Shown one piece after another: positions 16,523-25,013 of a DNA stretch of 64,000 nt (position 1 is its first letter; the number at the start of each line of letters is the position of its first letter). The DNA is taken from the NCBI GenBank assembly GCA_022843385.1, contig JALHNT010000010.1:1-64000 (forward strand), given 5' to 3'. The translations under genes and the position numbers were made by a program. Source of the DNA: Anaerolineae bacterium. GTDB taxonomy: Bacteria; Chloroflexota; Anaerolineae; Aggregatilineales; Phototrophicaceae. The notes under the pieces were generated by a model. That model worked only from the letters and a program-made list of their open reading frames with translations. It was not told the origin of the DNA and searched no databases.

Positions 16523-17632
16523 TTAGCTCACCAGGAAACACACCAATCGCAGGCCAAAGCTGGCGCTGCGATCACCAGGGTTCGCGCTCATGCGTTCCGA
16601 ACCATTCCGAAGAATACGTTCGCCATCGCCTTCAGCACTGACCGAGGCCCGTCCGGGTTGATTCATCGTCCAGGTCACTATGCCTGACACAGCATCCAGA
16701 TCAGCCGTTTCGCTAGCCCGCTGAAGCTGCTTTTCGCTCGGCAGTGAAATCGTCGCCATGCGCGGCCCCTGACCCAGCGCTCGTAGAGCCAGCTTGAGCG
16801 GACGTGTCTGCACATTCAGCCAGCGGCAGTAGGCCAGCCCGTCATACCAGCTCAGTCCCAGCCTGGCATCGTTTTCATCAAATGTGACTTCTGGTGCGGG
16901 ATCGGGATGTGCCTGTCGCCAATCGGTGGCTTCGGGTGAGAACAACCACCAGCTTTCATTGGCATAGCCTTTGGGGTCATCCACGAACACTTTGTACTGG
17001 GCATTGGTCACGGCATATTGGGCGACGAAGAATCGTTTGACCGAGACGCTTTCCTGAGCGTCCGGCAGCGTGACATCGCCAGCCGAAACCTCCAGCCACT
17101 CGAACGGGGGTGGCAGTACCTTCAGGACATCCGGCAGCAGGGTGATGTTCAGCGGTGTAGCCCGACCAATGTTCAGGCTGCCAACGGCTTGGACTGGGAT
17201 TCCGTTGGGACGTTCTGGAGTAGGTGGCTTCTGGTCAGTCGGAACGACAAACCGTTGCAGGTTATTGAGCGCGTTCTTCAGCACGATGCGGTCTTCCGGG
17301 TCGAAGCCGTTGGCGAAGTCAATGTAGCGGAAGCTGGTCAATGCGGGTGGCAATGACGCGCTTTCCCGCAACAGCGCCGGGATGACCGGCTTTCCGATCT
17401 CAACGGCTTTGGCATAGCACCACTCACACCAGTCTACTGTCAGCGAGTCGGGCGATATGGCGTAGAGCAGGGCATCGGCACTCTCAATCGCAGCGGCCAG
17501 CTTTTCCGACCAGTTATCGCCGGGCATCAGCTTATCTTCCAGCGCCAGCGAATGGCCTTCTTCGGCCAGCATCTCGACCACTTGTTCAACGATTTCAGTA
17601 TCGGCCTGGGCATAGTTCACAAAAATGCGCAT
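16523..17632 (-). CDS. TIR domain fused to FGE-sulfatase-like domain
   Basis: 369 residues. Residues 1-125 form a TIR domain ('MRIFVNYAQADTEIVEQVVEML', 'LLYAISPDSLTVDWCEWCYAKA', 'GKPVIPALL'). Residues about 175-367 resemble the formylglycine-generating-enzyme/C-type-lectin-like fold ('FEWLEVSAGDVTLPD', 'KRFFVAQYAVTNAQYKVFV', 'ARLGLSWYDGLAYCRWLN', ending 'SASFGLRLVCFL'). Such fusions occur in bacterial signalling and conflict proteins. In NAD-cleaving TIRs the Glu of 'S-x-W-C-x-x-E' is catalytic; here that position is Cys72, so NADase activity is doubtful and a scaffold role more likely. The FGE catalytic Cys pair is not visible. The gene is alone, between uvrB and a PucR regulator. Confidence 0.82.
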   Translation of the reverse strand: MRIFVNYAQADTEIVEQVVEMLAEEGHSLALEDKLMPGDNWSEKLAAAIESADALLYAISPDSLTVDWCEWCYAKAVEIGKPVIPALLRESASLPPALTSFRYIDFANGFDPEDRIVLKNALNNLQRFVVPTDQKPPTPERPNGIPVQAVGSLNIGRATPLNITLLPDVLKVLPPPFEWLEVSAGDVTLPDAQESVSVKRFFVAQYAVTNAQYKVFVDDPKGYANESWWLFSPEATDWRQAHPDPAPEVTFDENDARLGLSWYDGLAYCRWLNVQTRPLKLALRALGQGPRMATISLPSEKQLQRASETADLDAVSGIVTWTMNQPGRASVSAEGDGERILRNGSERMSANPGDRSASFGLRLVCFLVS

Positions 17633-17697
17633 CTTTTTCTACCTGTGGATGGTTATGGGCATACGATCAGTATAGTCGGAAATCAACTCTGCGAGTC

Positions 17698-19344
17698 TCA
17701 GTTGGCTGCCAGAAGTCGCCGGATCGTCAGCGCCAGATGCAGCGCCAGCCGAATTTCGGGTCGATCCAGATCAATCTGCGCGATCTCGTTGATGCGATTC
17801 ATGCGATACAGCAGCGTGTTGCGATGCACAATCAGGGTATCGGCGGTCTGCGAGAGGTTGCCATGACAGGCGAAAAAGGCTTCCAGCGTCTTGATGAGGT
17901 CGGCATTCTGCCGGTGGTCATAATCCTCAAGCTGTCCCAGCGTTTTCTGGCAGAATGTCAGCAGCTTTTCCCGGTCAGACAGGCTCAGAATCAGTTGATA
18001 CACCCCCAGATCGCCAATGTAGAGCGGTGTATCCGTGTGCAGCCGCGCCGCCAGTTCGAGCGCCTGAACAGCATCTCGATAACTATGACGCCACGCTGCC
18101 ACGTCGCGCGCTACCTGTCCCACACCGACAGCCACTCGTGCGCCGGAGAACTGCCGCTGGATTTCCTGGGTGACGTTCTTTGCCAGCTTCATGCTGGTAT
18201 CCACCGGGTCCTGGGGATCAGTGGCATGAAAGACCACCACTTCATTTTCTCGTTCGCGCTGCCAGACCAGGGCGCTTGCCTGCTGGCTGGCGACGACACT
18301 GTTGATGATGGTTTCCAGGCGTCGGTTGGACGGATTCTTTTCGCCCTGCCATGACAACACAATCGCCAGATGCGTCTGGGTCATGTCATGCTCGAAGCGC
18401 TCACCCTGTCGTATGGCTTCCTGTTGATTAACATCGCCAATCAGCAGTCGATCCAGAAAGGTTCCGCGCAGTCGCTTTTCTGTATCGCTGATGGCTTTGG
18501 CCTTCGCCATTTCCAAAGCACAGGCTGCGGCACCGTGTTCTGCTACCAGTAGGTCAACATCATCCAAATCGGTATCTCGCCCGATGATCGAAAGATAGCC
18601 TCGCCCAATGTTCTTGGTGATGATGGGGGAGACCAGACGGGCCAGCCCCGGATTGGGCAGCGATTGCATCACCACCGGGTTATCAATCTCGGTCACGCGA
18701 TGGCGATCCTGCATATCGACTGGCAGGTTGAAGAGGCTCTTCAGGAATAGTTCGATCTCATCCCAGTTACCAATAAACTGCGGCTGTACCGAGCTTTCAA
18801 TGATTCGCAACCGTTTATCCTGCACCACAATCGACTTATTGGTCAGCCGCGCCATAGTGGTGACTAGTTCCGACATGCCTTCGTTGCGCGAGGAAATCTG
18901 TGTCAACTGGCGATAGATCTGGGTTCCGCGCCGTTCAAGCTGCCCCTTACGGTCTACCAACAGGCTGACGACGGTTTTTTCCACCATGCGAATCCGGCTC
19001 CCCGGTGGCAGCACCATCAGCGGAATGCCATAGGCATTAGCTTCAGCGACCAGCGATGGCGAAGCGACCTCGCCCAGCACAACTGCCGCTGCATTCATAT
19101 CGGCTGCCCAGTGAACGATGTCCTCATCAGTGGTGACGCGCGGCATATCCAGCTCAGGCGGTGCCACCAGCACTAGTTCGCCTTTCTGAAGAGTCTTGGC
19201 ACCGATTGGTGTTTCAGCATAGAAGACGGTCGCCCATGATACCGAGCGACTCAGCAGTCCATCCCCAGCCACCACCCGCGTCCCCAGCGGCAGCGCCAGC
19301 TTGCGGACATCTTCAACTGTTATCAAAGGACTCGTTTCAGACAT
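17698..19344 (-). CDS. PucR-family transcriptional regulator
   Basis: 548 residues. An N-terminal PucR sensory domain ('ITVEDVRKLALPLGTRVVAGDG', 'ANAYGIPLMVLPPGS') is followed by a middle region with GAF-like character (about 150-290), a GGDEF-like CdaR segment (about 300-430), and a C-terminal HTH_30 ('FFACHGNLSQTADTLIVHRNTLLYRMNRI'). Family members regulate purine, nucleoside or amino-acid use in response to small ligands. No metabolic target gene is adjacent; the small membrane gene 11 bases upstream is co-oriented and could be co-transcribed. The ligand is unknown. Confidence 0.88.
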   Translation of the reverse strand: MSETSPLITVEDVRKLALPLGTRVVAGDGLLSRSVSWATVFYAETPIGAKTLQKGELVLVAPPELDMPRVTTDEDIVHWAADMNAAAVVLGEVASPSLVAEANAYGIPLMVLPPGSRIRMVEKTVVSLLVDRKGQLERRGTQIYRQLTQISSRNEGMSELVTTMARLTNKSIVVQDKRLRIIESSVQPQFIGNWDEIELFLKSLFNLPVDMQDRHRVTEIDNPVVMQSLPNPGLARLVSPIITKNIGRGYLSIIGRDTDLDDVDLLVAEHGAAACALEMAKAKAISDTEKRLRGTFLDRLLIGDVNQQEAIRQGERFEHDMTQTHLAIVLSWQGEKNPSNRRLETIINSVVASQQASALVWQRERENEVVVFHATDPQDPVDTSMKLAKNVTQEIQRQFSGARVAVGVGQVARDVAAWRHSYRDAVQALELAARLHTDTPLYIGDLGVYQLILSLSDREKLLTFCQKTLGQLEDYDHRQNADLIKTLEAFFACHGNLSQTADTLIVHRNTLLYRMNRINEIAQIDLDRPEIRLALHLALTIRRLLAAN

Positions 19345-19355
19345 ATCACCCGCAC

Positions 19356-19778
19356 TTAGGTCTCGCCCGTCAGCAGTCCGATCAGGATGACGGCTGCGAA
19401 CACGATCAGCGAAATCCCCAGGAAACTGCTCTCCGGGCTAACATACAGATTGATGAGCGCCAATCCGGCCAGCAGCGCTCCTGCCAGCCAGGTTGTTGGA
19501 CTAACTCGCCAGCGATGGGAATACTGATACATGCCGGAACCGAGCAGGACCACGCACCCAGAAAACGGGATGATCCAGTTCGGCAGCGTCATGCCGCCTT
19601 CTTTGACGATGTGAATAGTGGCGATCACCAGCACCAAAAAGAACCAGGTGAACCGCTCTACCCGTTCTTCCTGATAGCTCTTGCGCCGTCCATTATCGCG
19701 ATTATCCGAACGACGCGAACTGCGACGACGATCACGGTCATCATTGTCGCGTGAGTTATCCGATCGCCGACGAGACAT
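19356..19778 (-). CDS. Small membrane protein with Arg/Ser/Asp-rich N-terminus
   Basis: 140 residues. The first 37 are almost only Arg, Ser, Asp and Asn ('SRRRSDNSRDNDDRDRRRSS'), clearly disordered and highly charged. Four hydrophobic spans follow (about 42-60, 65-82, 93-110, 118-138). I recognise no family. The charged head probably faces the cytoplasm and could contact lipid head groups, nucleic acid or protein. It lies directly upstream of the PucR gene (11-base gap). Confidence 0.6.
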   Translation of the reverse strand: MSRRRSDNSRDNDDRDRRRSSRRSDNRDNGRRKSYQEERVERFTWFFLVLVIATIHIVKEGGMTLPNWIIPFSGCVVLLGSGMYQYSHRWRVSPTTWLAGALLAGLALINLYVSPESSFLGISLIVFAAVILIGLLTGET

Positions 19779-19913
19779 AGCTTACCCTCTGCTGGATGGA
19801 AAACAAAATCTGTATCTAAGCATACACCCGCACCGGCGTTTCAGCCAATTGCGCAATGTTAGATGCGCGCTTAGAATCGCTGCATGGTTCAGCGCAATGG
19901 AGAGTGGTGCAGC

Positions 19914-20795
19914 ATGGGCAGATGGCCGGTTGCGGCTTTGCTGATGATGATCATGTTTATGGCAGCGTGCAGCCCGGAACGCACTGCGCTGGATACGGGT
20001 CCAGTTCTGGTGCAGGATGTCACGCTTGCCCCGACGACGCCGTCGCCGACCCGTGTTCTGAGCGCCACACCCAGCCCGATCAGCATTCCGGTGTCCACTT
20101 CTGAACTCACTTCACCGTTGCTGACCATCACCCGCACAACCAGCTTCATCGTGGTCACGCCGACGCTGCCGCCCAGCAAAACTCCCACTCAAACCCCTAC
20201 ACAAACCGTGACGCCGCGAGCAACTCGGCAACCGTCGCTCACTCCTACCTTTTTCGTATTGACGACGCCAATCTCGGTCCAACCCCCCAGCGTCGTCATC
20301 CTGGCGACATCGCCGCCTGTGTTAAGCAATCAACAACCCGGTGGCGTGTGCAGCATACCCTGGTTCTTCGCCAACCCGATCCCGGCAACTTGCCCGTCAG
20401 GATTGGCACTGGCCAGCGCAGCCTCGTTCCAGCAGTTTCAGAATGGTGTGATGGTCTGGGTGGGGCAGCAGGATGGCATTTATGTCTTCTTCGACAGTGC
20501 CAACTTCCCTCGGTGGCAGGTCTTCAATGATACTTTCGAGGAGGGGATGCCCGACATTGATCCTGGAGTAGTTGCTCCAGCAGGTGCCTGGCAACCACGC
20601 CGGGGTTTCGGCCTGTTGTGGCGCGCTCAACCCACGTTGCAAAGCCGCCTCGGCTGGGCGGTGACCGAATCCGAGCAGCCCTTCACCATTCAGATACAGA
20701 TTGGTGCGGATGGGCTGATTTATCTGAATGAACCGCGCGGCGGGATTTACAGCCTGATCCCGGATGGCAGCGATTGGAAGCGCTTCGCCAGCTAA
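19914..20795 (+). CDS. Thr/Pro-rich lipoprotein of unknown function
   Basis: 293 residues. The signal peptide ends in a lipobox ('IMFMAACSPE'). A long disordered Thr/Pro/Ser linker (about 35-145, repeated 'TPT' units) leads to a folded C-terminal domain ('GVCSIPWFFANPIPATCPSG', 'QQFQNGVMVWVGQQDGIYVFF', 'GFGLLWRAQPTLQSRLGWAV'). A similar Cys-bounded 'PATCP...W' module is found in other Chloroflexota surface proteins, but I know no function. ATG 19914 is chosen so that the hydrophobic core starts at once; upstream codons add a charged tail. It heads the operon with the PFK gene 14 bases later. Confidence 0.75.
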   Translation: MGRWPVAALLMMIMFMAACSPERTALDTGPVLVQDVTLAPTTPSPTRVLSATPSPISIPVSTSELTSPLLTITRTTSFIVVTPTLPPSKTPTQTPTQTVTPRATRQPSLTPTFFVLTTPISVQPPSVVILATSPPVLSNQQPGGVCSIPWFFANPIPATCPSGLALASAASFQQFQNGVMVWVGQQDGIYVFFDSANFPRWQVFNDTFEEGMPDIDPGVVAPAGAWQPRRGFGLLWRAQPTLQSRLGWAVTESEQPFTIQIQIGADGLIYLNEPRGGIYSLIPDGSDWKRFAS

Positions 20796-20809
20796 GAAAC
20801 GAGGACACA

Positions 20810-21883
20810 GTGCCTAAACGAGTAGGGATATTGACCGGTGGTGGTGACGCGCCCGGTCTCAATGCCGTCATCCGCGCCGCAGCCTTGACTGCCACCCGCG
20901 TCTACGGCTGGGAAATGATGGGGGTACTGGAAGGATTCGATGGTCTCTATCACGGTCTGCCCTTGATTCCGCTGACCGAGCAGAATGTCCGCGAGCTGCT
21001 GGCGCGGGGCGGCACGGTGCTGGGTGCAGCCAATCGTGGCAGTCCATTCGCTCATCCCGTGCCGCTGCCGGATGGTACGATTCGTTATGACGATGTTTCG
21101 CATGTGGCGATCTCGCGCATGAAGGATATGGGACTGGATGCGCTCATCGTGGCTGGCGGCGATGGCACGATGGCGATTGCTCAGAAATTGGTGGAGATGG
21201 GGGCGCGGATCGTCGGCGTTCCCAAGACCATTGACAACGACCTCAGCCTGACCGATGTCACCTTCGGCTTCGAGACGGCCATCAACACCGCTACTGAGGC
21301 GCTGGATCGGCTGCAAACCACTGCCGAGAGCCATCACCGCGTTATGGTGCTGGAAGTCATGGGGCGCGACGCAGGTTGGATTGCCCTTCACGCCGGGGTC
21401 GCCGGGGCTGCTGACGCCATCCTCATCCCGGAAATACCGTTTGACATCCAGATCGTCTGCCAGAAGATACAACAAATTCAGTTGAGCGGGCGTCATCATA
21501 GTCTGATTGTGGTGGCTGAGGGTGCAGCACCGATGGGTGGTAAACAGAGTTATACCAGAAGAGAAACGGGGGTACGCCTGGGCGGGATGGGACATCTCGT
21601 GGGTGAGCTGCTGGCGGAATGCGCGGCTGCTGAGGTGCGGGTGACGGTGCTGGGTCATGTCCAGCGCGGCGGCCAGCCGACACCCTATGATCGCTGGCTA
21701 GCCACCCGCTTTGGTTCGGCTGTGGTGCATCTGGTGGCACAGGAAAAATGGGGACAGATGATTGCCCTGCAAGGCACGCGCATGGTCGATGTGCCGATGA
21801 AAGCAGCCATGCGCCTGAAGCGGGTTGATCCGGCTGGTGAGACGGTTCGTATGGCGCGTGATTTGGGGATTGTGTTCGGCTGA
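20810..21883 (+). CDS. pfkA: 6-phosphofructokinase (group III)
   Basis: 357 residues catalysing fructose 6-phosphate phosphorylation in glycolysis. 'ILTGGGDAPGLNAVIRAA' opens the nucleotide site, GGDGTMAIA carries Gly at the E. coli position 104, and 'VPKTIDNDL' carries Lys at position 124 with the catalytic Asp in TIDND. 'MGRDAGWIAL' and 'VTVLGHVQRGG' complete the family set. Gly104 argues for ATP, whereas Lys124 is shared with pyrophosphate enzymes; this combination is known from actinobacterial ATP-PFKs. GTG 20810 is supported by GAGGA just upstream. Its stop overlaps the next start in TGATG. Confidence 0.93.
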   Translation: MPKRVGILTGGGDAPGLNAVIRAAALTATRVYGWEMMGVLEGFDGLYHGLPLIPLTEQNVRELLARGGTVLGAANRGSPFAHPVPLPDGTIRYDDVSHVAISRMKDMGLDALIVAGGDGTMAIAQKLVEMGARIVGVPKTIDNDLSLTDVTFGFETAINTATEALDRLQTTAESHHRVMVLEVMGRDAGWIALHAGVAGAADAILIPEIPFDIQIVCQKIQQIQLSGRHHSLIVVAEGAAPMGGKQSYTRRETGVRLGGMGHLVGELLAECAAAEVRVTVLGHVQRGGQPTPYDRWLATRFGSAVVHLVAQEKWGQMIALQGTRMVDVPMKAAMRLKRVDPAGETVRMARDLGIVFG

Positions 21884-22578
21884 TGAAAGGTCTTGACGGG
21901 TGGAAGGTCTGGGTGCGCCGTCTGGCTAATCTTCTGACCTATGCCTTGATCGGGATATTCCTGCTGGGATTATTCGCCAGCCTGTACTTGATTTTTCCAC
22001 CGCCGACGCGCACGATTGTCATCGTTGGTAGGGATACCCAATCTGAAGTCGATGCATTGGCTGTGTTGGTCGTGGAGCCAGATCATTTACAGGTAAGCAT
22101 AGGCACCCTGTCGCCTGTTTCAGGTCTGGATGGGTCACCAAATGCTGACTCAGCGGCGTGGAGCCATAGTCTGGGCATTACGATTGACGATGTTATCCAA
22201 CTGACTTATGAAGACCTCGTAATGTTGGTTGATACAGTGGACGGCATTCGCGTTGATGTGCCGCGCACCTGGGTGGATGAGGATTATCCCGCCGAACCGG
22301 GTGTGACGACTGCCATCCGATTTGACTCTGGCCTTCAGTGGATGGATGGTGAGCGTGCGCTTATGTATGTCCGTAGCCTCGCGCCGGATGCGCCGGATCG
22401 GGTGGTTCGGCTGAGAGAGGTGTTGACCGCCTTTATGCAGCGGTTGGATGAGCCAGAGCATAGTGCTAAGTTGCTGACAGTTGTCGGCTCAATTGACAGC
22501 ACGCTGTCGCCGCACGAATGGCTGCTGCTGTCGCCAGTTCTGCTGCTGAATGCGAACCGACCGATACAACTTGATTGA
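21883..22578 (+). CDS. Degenerate LytR-CpsA-Psr (LCP)-like membrane protein
   Basis: 231 residues. One N-terminal transmembrane helix (about 17-40), then an extracytoplasmic domain with recognisable LCP landmarks: 'LGITIDDVIQLTYEDLVMLVDTVDGIRVDVP' (compare the full LCP protein at 46.5 kb) and 'GLQWMDGERALMYVRS'. The polyprenyl-phosphate-binding 'IPRD' segment is replaced by 'GTLSPV', and the usual 'R-x-D-T' is also missing, so ligase activity is unlikely. It is translationally coupled to the PFK gene by a TGATG overlap. It may act as a non-catalytic envelope protein. Confidence 0.7.
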   Translation: MKGLDGWKVWVRRLANLLTYALIGIFLLGLFASLYLIFPPPTRTIVIVGRDTQSEVDALAVLVVEPDHLQVSIGTLSPVSGLDGSPNADSAAWSHSLGITIDDVIQLTYEDLVMLVDTVDGIRVDVPRTWVDEDYPAEPGVTTAIRFDSGLQWMDGERALMYVRSLAPDAPDRVVRLREVLTAFMQRLDEPEHSAKLLTVVGSIDSTLSPHEWLLLSPVLLLNANRPIQLD

Positions 22579-22606
22579 ATACGTTCTTTTGAACAGGGAG
22601 GAAAAT

Positions 22607-23407
22607 GTGCAAACGATATCATTCATGACAGCGAATTATGTCGCCCGACAGGTCAATTATCATATGACCGAAGGTTGGATGCAGGGTGATGGTTCGACGC
22701 AGGACTACTTCCGTCCTATCGAAACTTTTTCAACGCGCTTTGAGGCTTATCTGCGTGACATTCAGGCGATGGGCTTTGAAGCGCTCGACATCTGGCTTGC
22801 CATCCTTAACCCGCAGTGGGCGACCCCGGCGCATATCCAGGCTGCGCGTCAGCTTCTTGACCAGCACGATCTAAAAGTGACCAGCGTTGCCGGGTGGTTC
22901 GGTGGCAACCGCGATGAATTCACTGCGGTGTGTGAAATGGCTGTGGCGCTGGGAACGGATGTGCTGGGGGGCGGAACCGGCTTGCTCCAAAACGATCATG
23001 CCTTCCTCGTCGAGACATTGACACGCCACAATCTGCGCTTTGGATTGGAAAATCACCCGGAAAAAACGCCGCAGGAAGTGCTGGCGAAACTGGGCGACAC
23101 CAGCAGCGGACGCATCGGTGTGGCTGTGGATACTGGTTGGTTTGGCACCCAGGGTTATGATGCAGCACAAGCGCTTGAAGAACTCGCGCCTCATCTGGTG
23201 TACGTCCACCTGAAGGATGTGCTGGCAGCAGGTGCGCACGAAACCTGCCGCTATGGGTTGGGCGTGGTGCCGCTTCAGCAATGTGTCGAGACCCTGAAAC
23301 AGATTGGTTATACCGGCGCACTCAGCGTTGAGCATGAGCCGGAACACTACGACCCAACCGAGGATTGCAAGGCTAGTCTACATTTACTCAAGGAATGGTT
23401 ATCATGA
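22607..23407 (+). CDS. Xylose-isomerase-like TIM-barrel protein (sugar phosphate isomerase/epimerase)
   Basis: 266 residues of the AP-endonuclease-2/xylose-isomerase-like fold. Metal-binding landmarks are 'LRFGLENHPEKTP' (Glu), 'VAVDTGWFGTQG' (Asp), 'LVYVHLKDV' (His) and 'GALSVEHEPE' (Glu and His). Enzymes of this fold isomerise or epimerise sugars or inositols. GTG 22607 is chosen because GGGAGG stands 5 bases upstream. It overlaps the next gene, a Gfo/Idh/MocA oxidoreductase, by 4 bases (ATGA), a frequent pairing for oxidised-sugar or inositol conversion. Confidence 0.88.
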   Translation: MQTISFMTANYVARQVNYHMTEGWMQGDGSTQDYFRPIETFSTRFEAYLRDIQAMGFEALDIWLAILNPQWATPAHIQAARQLLDQHDLKVTSVAGWFGGNRDEFTAVCEMAVALGTDVLGGGTGLLQNDHAFLVETLTRHNLRFGLENHPEKTPQEVLAKLGDTSSGRIGVAVDTGWFGTQGYDAAQALEELAPHLVYVHLKDVLAAGAHETCRYGLGVVPLQQCVETLKQIGYTGALSVEHEPEHYDPTEDCKASLHLLKEWLS

Positions 23408-24471
23408 CGCCCTTACGTGTCGGTGTGATCGGCTGTGGCAACATTGCCGGTCGCTATGTCAGCGATATGCAGCGCTACTCCGAAGTTGAAGTGGTCGGGG
23501 CAACCGATGTGGATGTTGCTCGTGCCCAGACTTTTGCTCAGGAACATAAGATCAAAGCCTATGCTGATCTGGATGCGCTGTTGGCGGATGACAGCATACA
23601 ACTGGTCGTCAACCTGACCTCGCACTTCGCTCATCTGGAGATCACCACCCAGGCGTTGAACGCCGGCAAGCATGTTCACAGCGAGAAACCCCTCGCCTTA
23701 ACCTTTGCCGAAGCCTCCAGCCTGGTCGATCTGGCGCGCGCTAAGGGCCTTCGCCTGGGAAGCTCACCCTTCACACTGATGGGCGAGGCGCAACAAACCG
23801 CCTGGAAGCTGATCCGTGAGGGTAAGGCGGGCAAGATTCGGGTAGCCTATGCTGAAGTTAACTGGGGTCGCATCGAAGCCTGGCATCCCGCGCCCGGCCC
23901 ATTCTACGAAGTCGGTGCCTTGTTCGATGTTGGTGTCTATCCGCTGACGATTCTGACTGCGATGTTTGGCCCGGCGCGGCGTGTGCAGTCTTACGGTAAG
24001 GTGCTGTACCCGGATCGTGTGACCAGAGAAGGCGTCCCATTCCACATCAACACGCCCGATTTCGTCGTAAGTATGATCGAACTGGCCGATGGGACGGTTG
24101 TGCGCCTGACGACCAACTTCTACGTCGGCCATCACAATAAGCAGATTGGTATCGAATTTCATGGGGACGCCGGCTCGGTCTATCTGTCGAACTGGCATAA
24201 CTTCGACGGCGAAGTTCAGTACACGCCGTATGGCGAAAGCTATCAGCCGGTTCCTCTATTGAAGGAAGCCTACAACGGTGTTCCCTGGGGCGCTGGCATT
24301 CGCGATATGGCGCTGGCTATGCGCGACAATCGCCCGCATCGCTTCACAGGCGAACAGGCCGCCCATGTGGTGGACATCCTGGAGTCGTCCGTTAAATCGA
24401 TGCAAACCCAGGCTCCTGTCAGCCTGAGTTCGAGCTTTACCCCGCCCGCACCGATGGAATGGGCGGTTTGA
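23404..24471 (+). CDS. Gfo/Idh/MocA-family oxidoreductase
   Basis: 355 residues. The Rossmann motif is in 'RVGVIGCGNIAGRYV'. The catalytic Lys is in 'HVHSEKPLAL', followed by the C-terminal substrate domain ('FDVGVYPLTILTAMFG', with the Asp and downstream His-like site replaced by 'GVY'). Members oxidise or reduce sugars and cyclitols with NAD(P). It is the last gene of the 19.9-24.5 kb operon and overlaps the TIM-barrel gene by 4 bases; together they suggest a sugar or inositol conversion step. The substrate is not predictable. Confidence 0.9.
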   Translation: MTPLRVGVIGCGNIAGRYVSDMQRYSEVEVVGATDVDVARAQTFAQEHKIKAYADLDALLADDSIQLVVNLTSHFAHLEITTQALNAGKHVHSEKPLALTFAEASSLVDLARAKGLRLGSSPFTLMGEAQQTAWKLIREGKAGKIRVAYAEVNWGRIEAWHPAPGPFYEVGALFDVGVYPLTILTAMFGPARRVQSYGKVLYPDRVTREGVPFHINTPDFVVSMIELADGTVVRLTTNFYVGHHNKQIGIEFHGDAGSVYLSNWHNFDGEVQYTPYGESYQPVPLLKEAYNGVPWGAGIRDMALAMRDNRPHRFTGEQAAHVVDILESSVKSMQTQAPVSLSSSFTPPAPMEWAV

Positions 24472-24486
24472 TTCTGCAGTGGTGTC

Positions 24487-24510
24487 AGGGGCGATATGTG
24501 GATCGCCCCT
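24487..24510 (+). terminator. Hairpin ending the 19.9-24.5 kb operon
   Basis: AGGGGCGAT / ATCGCCCCT, 9-base perfect stem with a 6-base loop, 16 bases after the oxidoreductase stop. There is no strong U-run. It may also serve the convergent gene at 24529. Confidence 0.65.
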
Positions 24511-24528
24511 CGTTCGGCTTACTTCAAC

Positions 24529-24954
24529 CTATCGCGCTGGCTTCTCGCGCATGATTCGCTCATACGCTCCGGCCCAGGCCGACTCGTCGCGGGTCATCTT
24601 GGTTACTTTAATGTCAGAGATGCGTGGCAGCAGCTTGAGCATCAACGGCGGCAGCGCTGTCCAGTTATCACCATAGAGCATGGCCCGCAACTGGTCACCC
24701 ATATCCCCGACCCAGCCCCAGCGTTGACGCAGCTCTTCTGCTTTCATCCAGTAATCGCGTTTTTCCCAGACTGCGGCGGATTGCTCGATGCCATCTTCAA
24801 TTTCCTTGAAGCAGTACACCAGCGTCGCCACCATATCACGCGTTTCCTGGTCAACTGCTTCCTTCTGGCTTAGGCGTCGCAAAATCTCGGCCACCGTCCG
24901 CATCAACTGATTGCGCTGCTTGCCGGTGCTGTCTGTATTGATGACTCGACTCAT
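24529..24954 (-). CDS. Small soluble protein of unknown function
   Basis: 141 residues, mostly helical and charged, with no signal or membrane segment. Motif-like parts are 'EILRRLSQKEAVDQETRDMVATLVYCFKEI', 'AAVWEKRDYWMKAEELRQRW' and 'PLMLKLLPRISDI'. I recognise no family. It is read last on the strand that also carries the GAF-cyclase and lysA genes, 59 bases after lysA, and ends close to the convergent oxidoreductase. Confidence 0.6.
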   Translation of the reverse strand: MSRVINTDSTGKQRNQLMRTVAEILRRLSQKEAVDQETRDMVATLVYCFKEIEDGIEQSAAVWEKRDYWMKAEELRQRWGWVGDMGDQLRAMLYGDNWTALPPLMLKLLPRISDIKVTKMTRDESAWAGAYERIMREKPAR

Positions 24955-25013
24955 GCAAATTCATCCCTGATTGGTTAGCACTGATATTCTACATTGTAAT
25001 GGGCAATGGATTT

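Noticed and set aside
16523-17632. Active formylglycine-generating enzyme
   Set aside because: The active-site Cys pair is not visible, and the domain is fused to TIR, so only the fold is claimed.
24472-24528. Riboswitch near the sugar operon or lysA
   Set aside because: The spacers are too short and contain only a plain terminator-like hairpin.
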